A stretch of 27,011 nt of DNA from contig CAKRAT010000029.1 in the NCBI GenBank assembly GCA_934295165.1, positions 1-27,011 of the forward strand, read 5' to 3'. Under the pieces are notes generated by a model that searched no databases, was not told the origin of the DNA, and saw only the letters and a program-made list of their open reading frames with translations. Below are positions 7,537-15,322 of the stretch, one piece after another; position 1 is the first letter of the stretch, and each line of letters opens with the position of its first letter. Position numbers and translations under genes: made by a program. The DNA is from an uncultured Dorea sp. GTDB lineage: Bacteria; Bacillota; Clostridia; Lachnospirales; Lachnospiraceae.

Positions 7537-8679
7537 TTATTGCTGAACCAGACGGCGTTCCAGATCGTTCATATCGTAGGAACGGCCATCGAAATTGTTG
7601 AACTTATTGTTCGGGTTAATTGCAGGCTTCTGAGCCTGTTGTCTCTTGCGTTCTTTTGCCAGTTCTTTCGCACGTTCTTTCTCTTTGCGGTAATCAGCAT
7701 CTACTGCATCGATATCTTTTAACTGGCGGACATTCTTGTCTTTCCAGCGCTTCAGAATGGAATCAGTGTAATCAAAACTTGGCTGATGAATAGCATTCAT
7801 TGTGCGGTCACATGCTTCAAGGATGACTTCCAGAGCGAATCCGTATTCTTCTGACCACTTGCGGATATAAGCAATCTCAGAAGCGGCAGGACCACGGCCT
7901 TTGATACCGTATGCATTCAGGACGCAATAACAGTTCTTATTATAAAGAAATGAACTTGCCTTGGCAAGGTTCACAGTTGTTATGTTTTCTTCATGCCATG
8001 ATAAGGCCACCTTATTAATATAGTGCATGCTTTTGTGACCGTTTTCAACACAATATTCAATTAGATACTCAATAAGTTCTGCTGACATATTCAGTGTATC
8101 ATAAAAATAAGTAATCTGGTCAATATCTGTAGCGGAAAGTGTCTTTCCGAGATACTGTTCGGCAACAAACAGTAATTCTTTGAATTCTGCCCGTTCTTTG
8201 CGGCTGCGATACTGCTGGATGTTCGTTGTAGAAGCCGGGGCAGTAACAGCAGAGACTTCTAAATCTGCAGAGTAATTGGTATGATTCATCATAGCCGGAG
8301 CGGAATAGTCAGAGACAGAATCTGCCGGTACAGAAGAAGTCATATAGCCGGACTGCACATCATGTAATTCAGAAGAAGACGCTGATGAAGGAACGGTACT
8401 CTTTGGTGAGGGATCATCCGGAGTGTCATCCAGATAATCGAGCAGTCCTTCACTTTTCCAGTATCTTAATGCACGGAGTACGTCTTTCTCTGTACATTCA
8501 AGCAGATCAGCCAGTTCGGAAACAGAAAGACATCCGGAAATCTGGTTCATATGACGGAGAAGCAGGAGATATACTTTAACATATTCTCCATTTGCTCTGA
8601 CCATATAACGGTCAATAAATTCGTTATCCAGTACAGTTGCATTTGTCTGTACATATTTTGTAAGTTTTAATTCCTTCAT
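7537..8679 (-). CDS. DnaD-domain primosomal replication protein
   Basis: Predicted DNA-remodelling protein that helps load the helicase at origins and restart sites, 380 residues. The N-terminal part (about 20-75) reads as a winged helix (SVSELADLLECTEKDVLRALRYWKSEGLLDYL). It is followed by a low-complexity Ser/Pro/Ala/Thr linker (about 80-155). Two DnaD-like C-terminal modules then follow: one around QYLGKTLSATDIDQITYFYD with a YINKVALSW ending, and one around ILEACDRTMNAI ending in ILKRWKDKN. The ATG at 8679 was chosen because GGGGAA stands six bases before it, and because the ATGs at 8733 and 8724 lie at or before the expected transcription start. It is the first gene of the dnaD-dnaI-prs operon. 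Confidence 0.85.
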   Translation of the reverse strand: MKELKLTKYVQTNATVLDNEFIDRYMVRANGEYVKVYLLLLRHMNQISGCLSVSELADLLECTEKDVLRALRYWKSEGLLDYLDDTPDDPSPKSTVPSSASSSELHDVQSGYMTSSVPADSVSDYSAPAMMNHTNYSADLEVSAVTAPASTTNIQQYRSRKERAEFKELLFVAEQYLGKTLSATDIDQITYFYDTLNMSAELIEYLIEYCVENGHKSMHYINKVALSWHEENITTVNLAKASSFLYNKNCYCVLNAYGIKGRGPAASEIAYIRKWSEEYGFALEVILEACDRTMNAIHQPSFDYTDSILKRWKDKNVRQLKDIDAVDADYRKEKERAKELAKERKRQQAQKPAINPNNKFNNFDGRSYDMNDLERRLVQQ

Positions 8680-8733
8680 AAATAATTCCCCGTCCTCCCA
8701 GAACTTTTGTATCTTTCGTTTCATCGTAGACAC

Positions 8734-8742
8734 ATTATAGCA
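8734..8742 (-). promoter_or_regulatory. Extended -10 promoter for the dnaD operon
   Basis: Read on the minus strand this is TGCTATAAT, a perfect extended -10 (TGnTATAAT). No good -35 is visible 17-18 bases upstream. A start near 8727 leaves a leader of about 48 bases to the ATG at 8679. Confidence 0.5.
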
Positions 8743-8791
8743 CCGGGGAGCCGGGGAAAAAAGAAATTTTTAAGCCAAAATCTGACTTTTT

Positions 8792-8823
8792 TGTGGATAA
8801 AATTGTGTGGATAATGTGGATAA
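8792..8823. promoter_or_regulatory. Three DnaA-box 9-mers in a cluster
   Basis: TGTGGATAA occurs exactly at 8792-8800, 8806-8814 and 8815-8823, all in the same orientation; the last two abut. The cluster lies between the murC stop codon and the dnaD operon promoter, about 50-90 bases upstream of the -10. Function as a DnaA-binding site is inference from the exact matches and the replication genes next door. Confidence 0.6.
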
Positions 8824-10203
8824 CTAGCGACTGAGCAGGTTTTCCCCAATGTTTACAACGTTTCCGGCTCCCATAGTTATCAACACATCTCCTTTTTGGC
8901 ACTTGTCCAGACAGAAGGTCTCAATCTCTTCAAAGCTTGGGAAATAGTAAGCATCGCATCCTTTTTTCTTTAATTCTTCTGCAATCATTTCAGAAGACAT
9001 ACCAAGAGTATCTGTCTCACGGGCAGCGTAGATGTCTGCAAGGATTACATGATCGGCATGTGTCAGTGCATCTACGAATTCAGGGAATAACGCTTTTGTA
9101 CGGGTATAAGTATGTGGCTGGAAGATACACCATACTTCTTTGTGTGGATATTCCTTTGCCGCCGTTAAAGTTGCATTGATCTCGGTCGGATGATGTGCAT
9201 AATCATCAATGATGGTAAATCCGTTGACTTCACCTTTGTATTCAAAACGGCGGTCTGTACCATGGAAAGATTTCAGGCCTTCTTTGATCTTGGCAAACGG
9301 AACACCGAGCAGGTCAGCAACTGCGATTGCAGATAATGCATTGGATACATTATGGTCTCCATTAACTGACAAGGAGATACGGTCGATGAATTCGCCGGAT
9401 TTTACCAGATCGAACGAAGCCTCGCCTTTTTTGTCATGAAGGATATTGGTTGCGCTGTAGTCGAGAGAACTGTCGTTGCCGTAGCGGATTACGCGGCAGT
9501 CAAGGCCGGCAGTAATCTCTTCCAGATCAGGAATGCTATCGTTGATGACAAGCGTTCCGTCTTTTGGAAGTAATTTTGCAAAACGGTGGAAGGAATTACG
9601 GATATCAGCCAGATCTTTGAAGAAATCCAGATGATCTTCGTCAATATTCAGAATAACACCGATCTTCGGGAAGAAGTGCAGGAAGCTGTTCGTATATTCA
9701 CAGGCTTCAGTTACAAAATATTCAGAATCGCCGACACGGATATTTCCGCCGATGGCTTTCAGAATTCCGCCTACGGAGATCGTAGGATCTAATTCTCCGG
9801 CAAGGAGAATATGTGAAAGCATGGAAGTTGTGGTTGTCTTTCCATGGGTACCGGAGATTGCAATCGGCATATCATAGTTCTTCATTAACTGCCCGAGTAA
9901 CTCTGCGCGGGTCAGCATTGGAAGATCCTGTTTTACTGCCTCGGCATATTCTTCATTGTCCGGATGGATAGCTGCTGTATATACAACTACATCAATACCG
10001 GTAATAATATTAGAAGCTTTCTGTCCGTAGAACACTTTTGCACCCATCTGCTCAAGGTGATCCGTAAGGGCAGATTCTTTATTATCAGAACCGGAAATGG
10101 TGAAACCTTCTTTTAAAAGAATCTCGGCAAGACCACTCATACTGATACCACCGATTCCAATAAAGTGTACGTGTACGGGTTTTTCAAAATTAATTTTATA
10201 CAT
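8824..10203 (-). CDS. murC: UDP-N-acetylmuramate--L-alanine ligase
   Basis: Adds L-Ala to UDP-MurNAc with ATP, the first step of the peptidoglycan stem peptide, in the cytosol. It has 459 residues, the usual MurC length. The N-terminal UDP-binding Rossmann motif is HFIGIGGISMSGLA (13-26), the ATP loop is SGTHGKTTTT (117-126), and EACEY and NIDEDHLD in the central domain and DDYAHHPTE in the third domain are MurC hallmarks. The start at 10203 has AAGGATGG eight bases upstream, whereas the ATG at 10227 has none. A promoter with a perfect TATAAT is found 68 bases upstream. It is divergent from glgC, and the DnaA-box cluster begins right after its stop. Confidence 0.95.
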   Translation of the reverse strand: MYKINFEKPVHVHFIGIGGISMSGLAEILLKEGFTISGSDNKESALTDHLEQMGAKVFYGQKASNIITGIDVVVYTAAIHPDNEEYAEAVKQDLPMLTRAELLGQLMKNYDMPIAISGTHGKTTTTSMLSHILLAGELDPTISVGGILKAIGGNIRVGDSEYFVTEACEYTNSFLHFFPKIGVILNIDEDHLDFFKDLADIRNSFHRFAKLLPKDGTLVINDSIPDLEEITAGLDCRVIRYGNDSSLDYSATNILHDKKGEASFDLVKSGEFIDRISLSVNGDHNVSNALSAIAVADLLGVPFAKIKEGLKSFHGTDRRFEYKGEVNGFTIIDDYAHHPTEINATLTAAKEYPHKEVWCIFQPHTYTRTKALFPEFVDALTHADHVILADIYAARETDTLGMSSEMIAEELKKKGCDAYYFPSFEEIETFCLDKCQKGDVLITMGAGNVVNIGENLLSR

Positions 10204-10270
10204 AATATACCATCCTTTTTTATTCATTTTGGTAAAAATATCATCATAAAAACTACCTGTTCTTCATATT

Positions 10271-10299
10271 ATTATAAACATATATCAAAAAAAATCCAA
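10271..10299 (-). promoter_or_regulatory. Sigma-A-type promoter for murC
   Basis: On the minus strand TTGGAT (10299-10294), a 17-base T-rich spacer and a perfect TATAAT (10276-10271). The -35 is only half matched. The spacing and position upstream of murC support it. Confidence 0.5.
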
Positions 10300-10364
10300 G
10301 TCGTAAGTTTTTGTAATAATTTAACAAAAAGATTATGGAAATAATGTAAAATTTGTAAAAATTG

Positions 10365-10394
10365 TTAGCAACATAAGATGAAGTATGATATAAT
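10365..10394 (+). promoter_or_regulatory. Sigma-A-type promoter for glgCD
   Basis: TTAGCA (10365-10370), 18 bases, then a perfect TATAAT (10389-10394). It lies about 35 bases before the glgC start and overlaps the alternative ATG at 10378, which is therefore unlikely to be used. Confidence 0.5.
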
Positions 10395-10428
10395 AAAAAA
10401 AGCAAGACTACTGAGAAGGGGTGATGAC

Positions 10429-11703
10429 ATGAGAAAGAAGGAAATGATAGCAATGTTGCTGGCAGGAGGACAAGGCAGCAGACTCGGAGTTCTCACAGCA
10501 AAAGTTGCAAAACCGGCCGTTGCATTTGGAGGTAAATATCGAATTATTGACTTCCCACTCAGCAACTGCATTAATTCAGGAATTGATACAGTAGGTGTAT
10601 TGACTCAGTATCAGCCTTTACGACTGAATGCGCACATAGGAATCGGTATTCCATGGGATCTCGACAGAAATTATGGAGGAGTAACGGTTCTTCCACCATA
10701 TGAAAGAAGCGGAAGCAGTGAATGGTATTCCGGAACTGCCAATGCAATTTATCAGAATCTGGATTATATGGAACAGTTTGATCCAGATTATGTGCTGATT
10801 TTATCCGGAGACCACATTTACAAGATGGATTACGAAGTAATGTTGGATTATCATAAGGCGAATAACGCAGATGTAACGATTGCTGCAATGCCGGTGCCGA
10901 TGGAGGAAGCAAGCCGTTTTGGAATCGTTATCGCAGATGAGGAAGGAAGAATTCAGGAATTTCAGGAGAAACCTGCGGAGCCAAAGAGTAATCTGGCTTC
11001 GATGGGAATCTATATATTCTCATGGAAAGCGTTGAAAGAAGCGTTGGAGACATTGAAAGACGAGCCGGGATGTGATTTTGGTAAACATATCATTCCATAT
11101 TGCCATAATAAAGGGGAAAGATTGTTTGCATATGAATATAACGGCTACTGGAAAGATGTCGGTACACTTGGTTCTTATTGGGAAGCCAATATGGAACTGA
11201 TCGATATTATTCCGGAGTTTAACTTATATGAAGAATTCTGGAAGATCTACACGAATAGTGAGATCCTGCCGCCACAATATATTTCCTCTCAGTCTGTGAT
11301 AGAGAGAAGTATTATCTGCAACGGTGCGGAGGTATACGGTGAAGTACATAACAGTATCATTGGATCCGGTGTTGTAATAGGAGAAGGCTCTGTTATCAGG
11401 GATTCAATCATTATGAAAGATACAAGAATCGGAAAGAACTGTGTAATGGATAAAGCAATCATCGCAGAAAACTGCGTTGTCGGAGATAATGTTACATTTG
11501 GTATCGGAAGTGATGTACCGAATAAGCTGAAACCGGCGATTTATTCGTTCGGACTTGTCGCTGTAGGTGAGAAATCTGTGATACCGGATGGTGTACAGAT
11601 TGGAAAGAACACTGCTGTCAGTGGCGTGACATCCAAAGAAGATTATACGGACGGAGTACTGGAAAGCGGAGAAACATTGATAAAGGCAGGTGGACAGGCA
11701 TGA
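10429..11703 (+). CDS. glgC: Glucose-1-phosphate adenylyltransferase, catalytic subunit
   Basis: Makes ADP-glucose from glucose 1-phosphate and ATP, the committed step of glycogen synthesis. The 424-residue protein has the nucleotidyltransferase loop [14 protein letters not shown] (10-23), followed by KPAV, then the catalytic [10 protein letters not shown] (126-135, with Asp128) and FQEKP. The C-terminal third is a left-handed beta-helix with hexapeptide-type repeats (for example [23 protein letters not shown]). The start has AAGGGG seven bases upstream. It overlaps glgD by 4 bases (ATGA), so the two subunits are likely made together as a heteromer. No glycogen synthase or branching enzyme lies in the window. 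Confidence 0.95.
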   Translation: MRKKEMIAMLLAGGQGSRLGVLTAKVAKPAVAFGGKYRIIDFPLSNCINSGIDTVGVLTQYQPLRLNAHIGIGIPWDLDRNYGGVTVLPPYERSGSSEWYSGTANAIYQNLDYMEQFDPDYVLILSGDHIYKMDYEVMLDYHKANNADVTIAAMPVPMEEASRFGIVIADEEGRIQEFQEKPAEPKSNLASMGIYIFSWKALKEALETLKDEPGCDFGKHIIPYCHNKGERLFAYEYNGYWKDVGTLGSYWEANMELIDIIPEFNLYEEFWKIYTNSEILPPQYISSQSVIERSIICNGAEVYGEVHNSIIGSGVVIGEGSVIRDSIIMKDTRIGKNCVMDKAIIAENCVVGDNVTFGIGSDVPNKLKPAIYSFGLVAVGEKSVIPDGVQIGKNTAVSGVTSKEDYTDGVLESGETLIKAGGQA

Positions 11704-12818
11704 GAGCAGTAGGAATTATTTTAGCAGGTGGTAACAGCAGCAAGATGCGTGAACTGACACAGAAGAGAGCGGTAGCAGCAATGCCGATCGCAGGAAGTTA
11801 CAGAGCTATAGACTTTGCACTCAGTAATATGTCCAATTCACATATTCAGAAAGTTGCAGTTCTGACACAGTACAATGCCCGTTCATTGAATGAACATCTG
11901 AATTCCTCCAAATGGTGGGATTTCGGAAGAAAACAGGGTGGATTATATGTATTTACCCCGACGATTACTGCAGAGAATGGATACTGGTACCGTGGAACCG
12001 CAGATGCGATCTACCAGAATCTGGATTTCTTAAAGAGATGTCATGAACCTTACGTCATCATTACATCTGGTGATGCTGTGTATAAGATGGATTATAATAA
12101 AGTGCTGGAATATCATATTGAAAAGAAAGCTGATATTACAGTCGTGTGTAAAGAACTTGGTCCGAACGAAGATGCAAGCCGTTTCGGAACGATTAAGATG
12201 AATGATTCCATGCGTATCGAAGAGTTCGAGGAAAAGCCGATGGTGGCACAGTCACAGATTGTATCCACAGGTATCTACGTGATCAGAAGACGACAGCTTA
12301 TTGATCTGATCGAACATTGCGCAGAAGACGACAGACATGATTTTGTGACCGATATTCTTATCAGATATAAGAATCTGAAGAAAATCTATGGTTATAAAAT
12401 AAAAGATTACTGGAGCAACATTTCAACGGTGGATGCATATTATCAGACAAATATGGATTTCCTGAAACCAGAAGTGCGCGAGTATTTCTTCCGGACACAG
12501 CCAGGCATTTATTCCAAGGTGAGCGACCTGCCTCCGGCAAAATATAACCCGGGATCAATGGTTAAGAACAGCCTTGTGGCGAGTGGAAGTATCATTAATG
12601 GTACAGTCGAGAATTCGGTTCTTTTCAAGAAGACATTCGTGGGGAATAACTGTGTCATTAAGAATTCTATCATTTTGAATGATGTCTATCTCGGAGATAA
12701 TACATATATTGAAAATTGTATTGTAGAAAGCCGGGATACAATCCGGGCAAATACACGCTATGTTGGTGAAAATGGTGTGAAAGTGGTCGTAGAAAAAAAT
12801 GAGAGGTATGCACTTTAA
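11700..12818 (+). CDS. glgD: GlgD, non-catalytic partner of ADP-glucose pyrophosphorylase
   Basis: Paralogue of GlgC that in Firmicutes acts as a regulatory or activating subunit of the heteromeric enzyme. At 372 residues it is shorter than GlgC. The nucleotide loop is altered: [17 protein letters not shown] in place of the GlgC G-x-G-S-R-L form, so the conserved loop Arg is lost. The catalytic GDH motif reads GDAVYKMDY (124-132), keeping the Asp but not the His. The beta-helix C-terminal domain is kept ([22 protein letters not shown]). The start codon overlaps the glgC stop. Loss of key residues fits the family's known non-catalytic role. Confidence 0.93.
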   Translation: MRAVGIILAGGNSSKMRELTQKRAVAAMPIAGSYRAIDFALSNMSNSHIQKVAVLTQYNARSLNEHLNSSKWWDFGRKQGGLYVFTPTITAENGYWYRGTADAIYQNLDFLKRCHEPYVIITSGDAVYKMDYNKVLEYHIEKKADITVVCKELGPNEDASRFGTIKMNDSMRIEEFEEKPMVAQSQIVSTGIYVIRRRQLIDLIEHCAEDDRHDFVTDILIRYKNLKKIYGYKIKDYWSNISTVDAYYQTNMDFLKPEVREYFFRTQPGIYSKVSDLPPAKYNPGSMVKNSLVASGSIINGTVENSVLFKKTFVGNNCVIKNSIILNDVYLGDNTYIENCIVESRDTIRANTRYVGENGVKVVVEKNERYAL

Positions 12819-12860
12819 GAGAAAGCAGTGCAAAGGCTGGAAGAAAGGGGCTAGAACAAC

Positions 12861-13136
12861 ATGCAGATTACAGATGTACGAGTACGTAAAGTAGCAAAGG
12901 AGGGCAAGCTTAAAGCTGTCGTTTCCATTACCATGGATGAGGAATTTGTGGTACACGATATTAAGGTGATTGAAGGAGAAAAAGGACTTTTTATCGCAAT
13001 GCCAAGTAAGAAGGCATTAGATGGAGAGTATAGAGATATTGCACATCCAATCAACTCAGGAACAAGAGAGCGTATTCAGAATATTATCCTTGAAAAATAT
13101 GAAGAAGAACTGGCAGCGGATGTAGAAGAAGCATAG
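12861..13136 (+). CDS. spoVG: SpoVG, RNA/DNA-binding sporulation and septation regulator
   Basis: Small global regulator (91 residues) that affects sporulation septum formation and, in several Gram-positive bacteria, binds nucleic acid. The sequence starts with [11 protein letters not shown], with [20 protein letters not shown] and RDIAHPINS, which are the family signature blocks, and the length is typical. AAAGGGG lies about eleven bases upstream of the ATG. It follows glgD by 42 bases with no visible terminator between, so it may be co-transcribed with glgCD or have its own undetected promoter. A strong terminator follows within 20 bases of its stop. Confidence 0.95.
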   Translation: MQITDVRVRKVAKEGKLKAVVSITMDEEFVVHDIKVIEGEKGLFIAMPSKKALDGEYRDIAHPINSGTRERIQNIILEKYEEELAADVEEA

Positions 13137-13154
13137 ATGGCATATGTATCGGCG

Positions 13155-13189
13155 AAAAGAGGAGTGGGAATTTCCCGCTCCTCTTTTTT
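13155..13189. terminator. Bidirectional Rho-independent terminator
   Basis: AAAAGAGGAGTGGGAA (13155-13170) pairs with TTCCCGCTCCTCTTTT starting at 13172, with one G-T wobble and a tiny nominal loop that will open. It ends in a T run to 13189. It serves spoVG (plus) and rluA (minus), which converge. Confidence 0.9.
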
Positions 13190-13195
13190 GGCTAT

Positions 13196-13227
13196 TATGC
13201 GTCAGAAAAAAGTTGACAGCAGCTGTT
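13196..13227. repeat. Structured intergenic repeat, copy E (degenerate)
   Basis: TATGCG, then AGAAAAAAGTTG, then a hairpin ACAGC-a-GCTGT. The order TATGCG-AGAAAA-GTTG matches copy B at 16855-16869 with a two-base insertion. It lies seven bases past the spoVG terminator. Confidence 0.4.
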
Positions 13228-13273
13228 TGGCTATCCAAGATGTCTGATGGTAGTTGTTTTCAGCTGGTATAAG

Positions 13274-14074
13274 TTACAGAGGATCAGCTTCTAACTGAAA
13301 ATGCATCACTTTATGCGTAACAGGATGTTTAAAGTCCAGTTTGTAAGCACAGAGCCGGATCGTCTGCCAGTTTTTTGTGTCAGCAAGAGCCGGATTATAT
13401 TTTGTATCTCCGACGATCGGACATCCAATGGATGCAAGCTGTACACGAATCTGGTGATGACGTCCGGTGTCCAGATGGATTTCCAGTTCTGTTCCCTGAA
13501 AAACACCTGGTTTTTCGGGAGAGTCAGATGTCTGTGAATTAGCGTCCTTAACGTTACCGTATGGTCTGAAGGATGGTGCGGTGAACAGCCAGTTGTTGTC
13601 AGAAACCGTATCATAGTGCAGCCGTGCAATCTTTGCACCGTTTTCCTTTGCAGAACAGATATGGGAAGTATTGCTTCTGGCATCTTTCACCATATAATTT
13701 TCAAGAGTGCCTTTTGGGGATGCAGGAGCATTGGTGACAAGCGCGCGGTAATATTTTCCAAATCCCTGATTCTGTAACTGCTTATTCAGATCTTTTGCAG
13801 CAGCCGGGGTCTTGGCAAAGACAAGGATTCCGGCAACGGGCTGGTCAAGTCTGTGGATGACGGCAAGATAGGGTTCAGTTGAGCCTGGAGTTCTGGAACT
13901 ACAGGATTTTTGTGCGCCGGATTTTCCGGAAGTGCCGGAAGCTTTCGCCAGATGATTCTTGATCAGACTGACCATGTCCGGGTAACGGATGCTTTTGCTC
14001 TGGGTTGCTATGCCATGTGGTTTGACGCAGACGAGGATGTGAGGGTCTTCATATAATATATTTAAAGTAGTCAT
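13274..14074 (-). CDS. RluA-family 23S/tRNA pseudouridine synthase
   Basis: Converts uridine to pseudouridine in structured RNA. 266 residues from the ATG at 14074, which has AAGGAG six to seven bases upstream; the longer reading from 14164 has no such site and would begin with a non-conserved hydrophobic stretch. The catalytic motif is HRLD with Asp77, within YLAVIHRLDQPVAGILVFAK. GRHHQIRVQLASIGCPIVGD toward the C terminus completes the family pattern. There is no N-terminal S4 domain, so it is not the RluD/YlyB form. A Ser/Gly-rich insertion at about 45-66 is unusual. Substrate site cannot be told from sequence. It is divergent from the LysR remnant. Confidence 0.9.
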   Translation of the reverse strand: MTTLNILYEDPHILVCVKPHGIATQSKSIRYPDMVSLIKNHLAKASGTSGKSGAQKSCSSRTPGSTEPYLAVIHRLDQPVAGILVFAKTPAAAKDLNKQLQNQGFGKYYRALVTNAPASPKGTLENYMVKDARSNTSHICSAKENGAKIARLHYDTVSDNNWLFTAPSFRPYGNVKDANSQTSDSPEKPGVFQGTELEIHLDTGRHHQIRVQLASIGCPIVGDTKYNPALADTKNWQTIRLCAYKLDFKHPVTHKVMHFQLEADPL

Positions 14075-14164
14075 ATACTTCTCCTTTGTTAAAACGAATG
14101 ATATACTTATTAAATCATGGAGGGGAAAAAACTGCAAGAAGTTGGGGAGAAAAGAGGAAATCAT

Positions 14165-14323
14165 ATGACGCTACAACAATTGAAATATGCAATTCTGGTC
14201 GCAGAATCAAGATCAATGAGTGAAGCAGCCAGAAAGTCTTTTGTATCCCAGCCGGCTCACATTTTTTACTATTATGTAAATGAATCAGGGTGCGATATAA
14301 TACTACCTGTAAACAAAACATAG
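14165..14323 (+). pseudogene. Truncated LysR-type regulator, HTH N terminus only
   Basis: The first 30 or so residues, MTLQQLKYAILVAESRSMSE and AARKSFVSQP, are the start of a LysR helix-turn-helix. Directly after SQP, where a LysR protein would continue with S-L-S-x-x-I-K-x-L-E, the frame turns into unrelated sequence (HIFYYYVNE...) and stops after 52 residues. The ATG at 14165 has an AGAGGAAATC site before it, so the start is intact and the rest of the gene (about 240 codons) is gone. The junction is near 14255. A deletion that joined the regulator to the leader of the next gene is the simplest reading. It is followed by a TATAAT at 14296-14301 that could drive the lipoprotein gene. Confidence 0.75.
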
Positions 14324-14359
14324 AAAACAGATATGAAAAGAATGAAAATGAGGAGCGTT

Positions 14360-15226
14360 ATGAAAATAAGCATAGCAAAAAGCAACTGGACAAAAAGAGT
14401 ATTCGCGGCAGCAATGGTGGCATCACTTTGTATGGGGCTTGTTGCATGTGGAAACTCATCCGGACAAGAAAAAAAGGAATCATCAGAAAAAAGCGAAAAA
14501 GTAACCGTGATCAAGGCAGCTACATCAGGAAATCCAAGACCATTTGTATATGTGGATGATGATGGAAAGTTAAAAGGACATAACATTGAATTAATAGAAG
14601 CAGTATTTGATAAGCTGCCACAGTATAAACTGGAAATCGAAACGACAGAATTTAGTTCAATATTTACCGGAATAGATGCGGGGCATTACCGCTTGGGTGT
14701 AAATAATCTTGCGAAGAATGCTGAAAGAGAAGCGAAATATCTTTATACGGATCCGGAGATGGAGAATCATTATCTGGTAGTTGCAAATAAAAACGTAAAT
14801 GTAGAAAGTATCGAAGATTTGACAGAACTGTCAGGAAAACGCTACATAGGAGGTGCAGGGAATGACAAGACGACACTGATTGAAAACTACAATGATCAAC
14901 ATCCGGATCAGCAGATTACGATTGATTATTCAGATGGTGATGTACTGACACAGCTTCAGGAAGTGGAAGCAGGAACGGAAGATTTCCTGATTATTGACGA
15001 GCCTATGTACAAAGGATATTATGAACCAGAATTTAAACTGGACGTAAAGACATACAGTCTGGAAAATGTAAAATCGGCAACATACAGTTATTTTATTGTC
15101 GGAAAGGATGATACGCAGCTGGCAGAAGATATTAATCAGGCTTTAAAAGAAGTGATCAAGGACGGTACATCTAAAAAAATTAATGAAAAATATTTTGGGG
15201 CTGATTATTCGCCGAAGGTTGAGTAA
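14360..15226 (+). CDS. Orphan amino-acid-type ABC transporter substrate-binding lipoprotein
   Basis: Predicted lipid-anchored family 3 solute-binding protein. The signal peptide has KR at 12-13, a hydrophobic core, and lipobox LVAC with Cys30. A Ser/Lys/Glu-rich linker and the two-lobed periplasmic-binding fold follow: residues after RPFVYVDDDGKLKGHNIELIEA match the start of polar amino-acid binders, with a late IIDEPMYKGYY. The ATG at 14360 was chosen because GAGGAG lies just upstream; two earlier in-frame ATGs lack one. Neither a permease nor an ATPase follows, so it must work with a transporter encoded elsewhere, or the locus has lost them. The LysR remnant upstream and the enolase-superfamily gene downstream suggest a former catabolic operon. 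Ligand is unknown. Confidence 0.85.
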   Translation: MKISIAKSNWTKRVFAAAMVASLCMGLVACGNSSGQEKKESSEKSEKVTVIKAATSGNPRPFVYVDDDGKLKGHNIELIEAVFDKLPQYKLEIETTEFSSIFTGIDAGHYRLGVNNLAKNAEREAKYLYTDPEMENHYLVVANKNVNVESIEDLTELSGKRYIGGAGNDKTTLIENYNDQHPDQQITIDYSDGDVLTQLQEVEAGTEDFLIIDEPMYKGYYEPEFKLDVKTYSLENVKSATYSYFIVGKDDTQLAEDINQALKEVIKDGTSKKINEKYFGADYSPKVE

Positions 15227-15322
15227 CAGGTATGGGATATAAAAGGAAAGACCGATATGAAATGATATTAGAAAGGTGATATCAAAAGTATAAGTAAGAA
15301 TATAGGAGTGAGGACAGCGTAT

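Noticed and set aside
14290..14559. 89-codon plus-strand frame at the start of the lipoprotein gene
   Set aside because: It is a shifted reading of the signal-peptide region; the lipoprotein frame carries the lipobox and fold.
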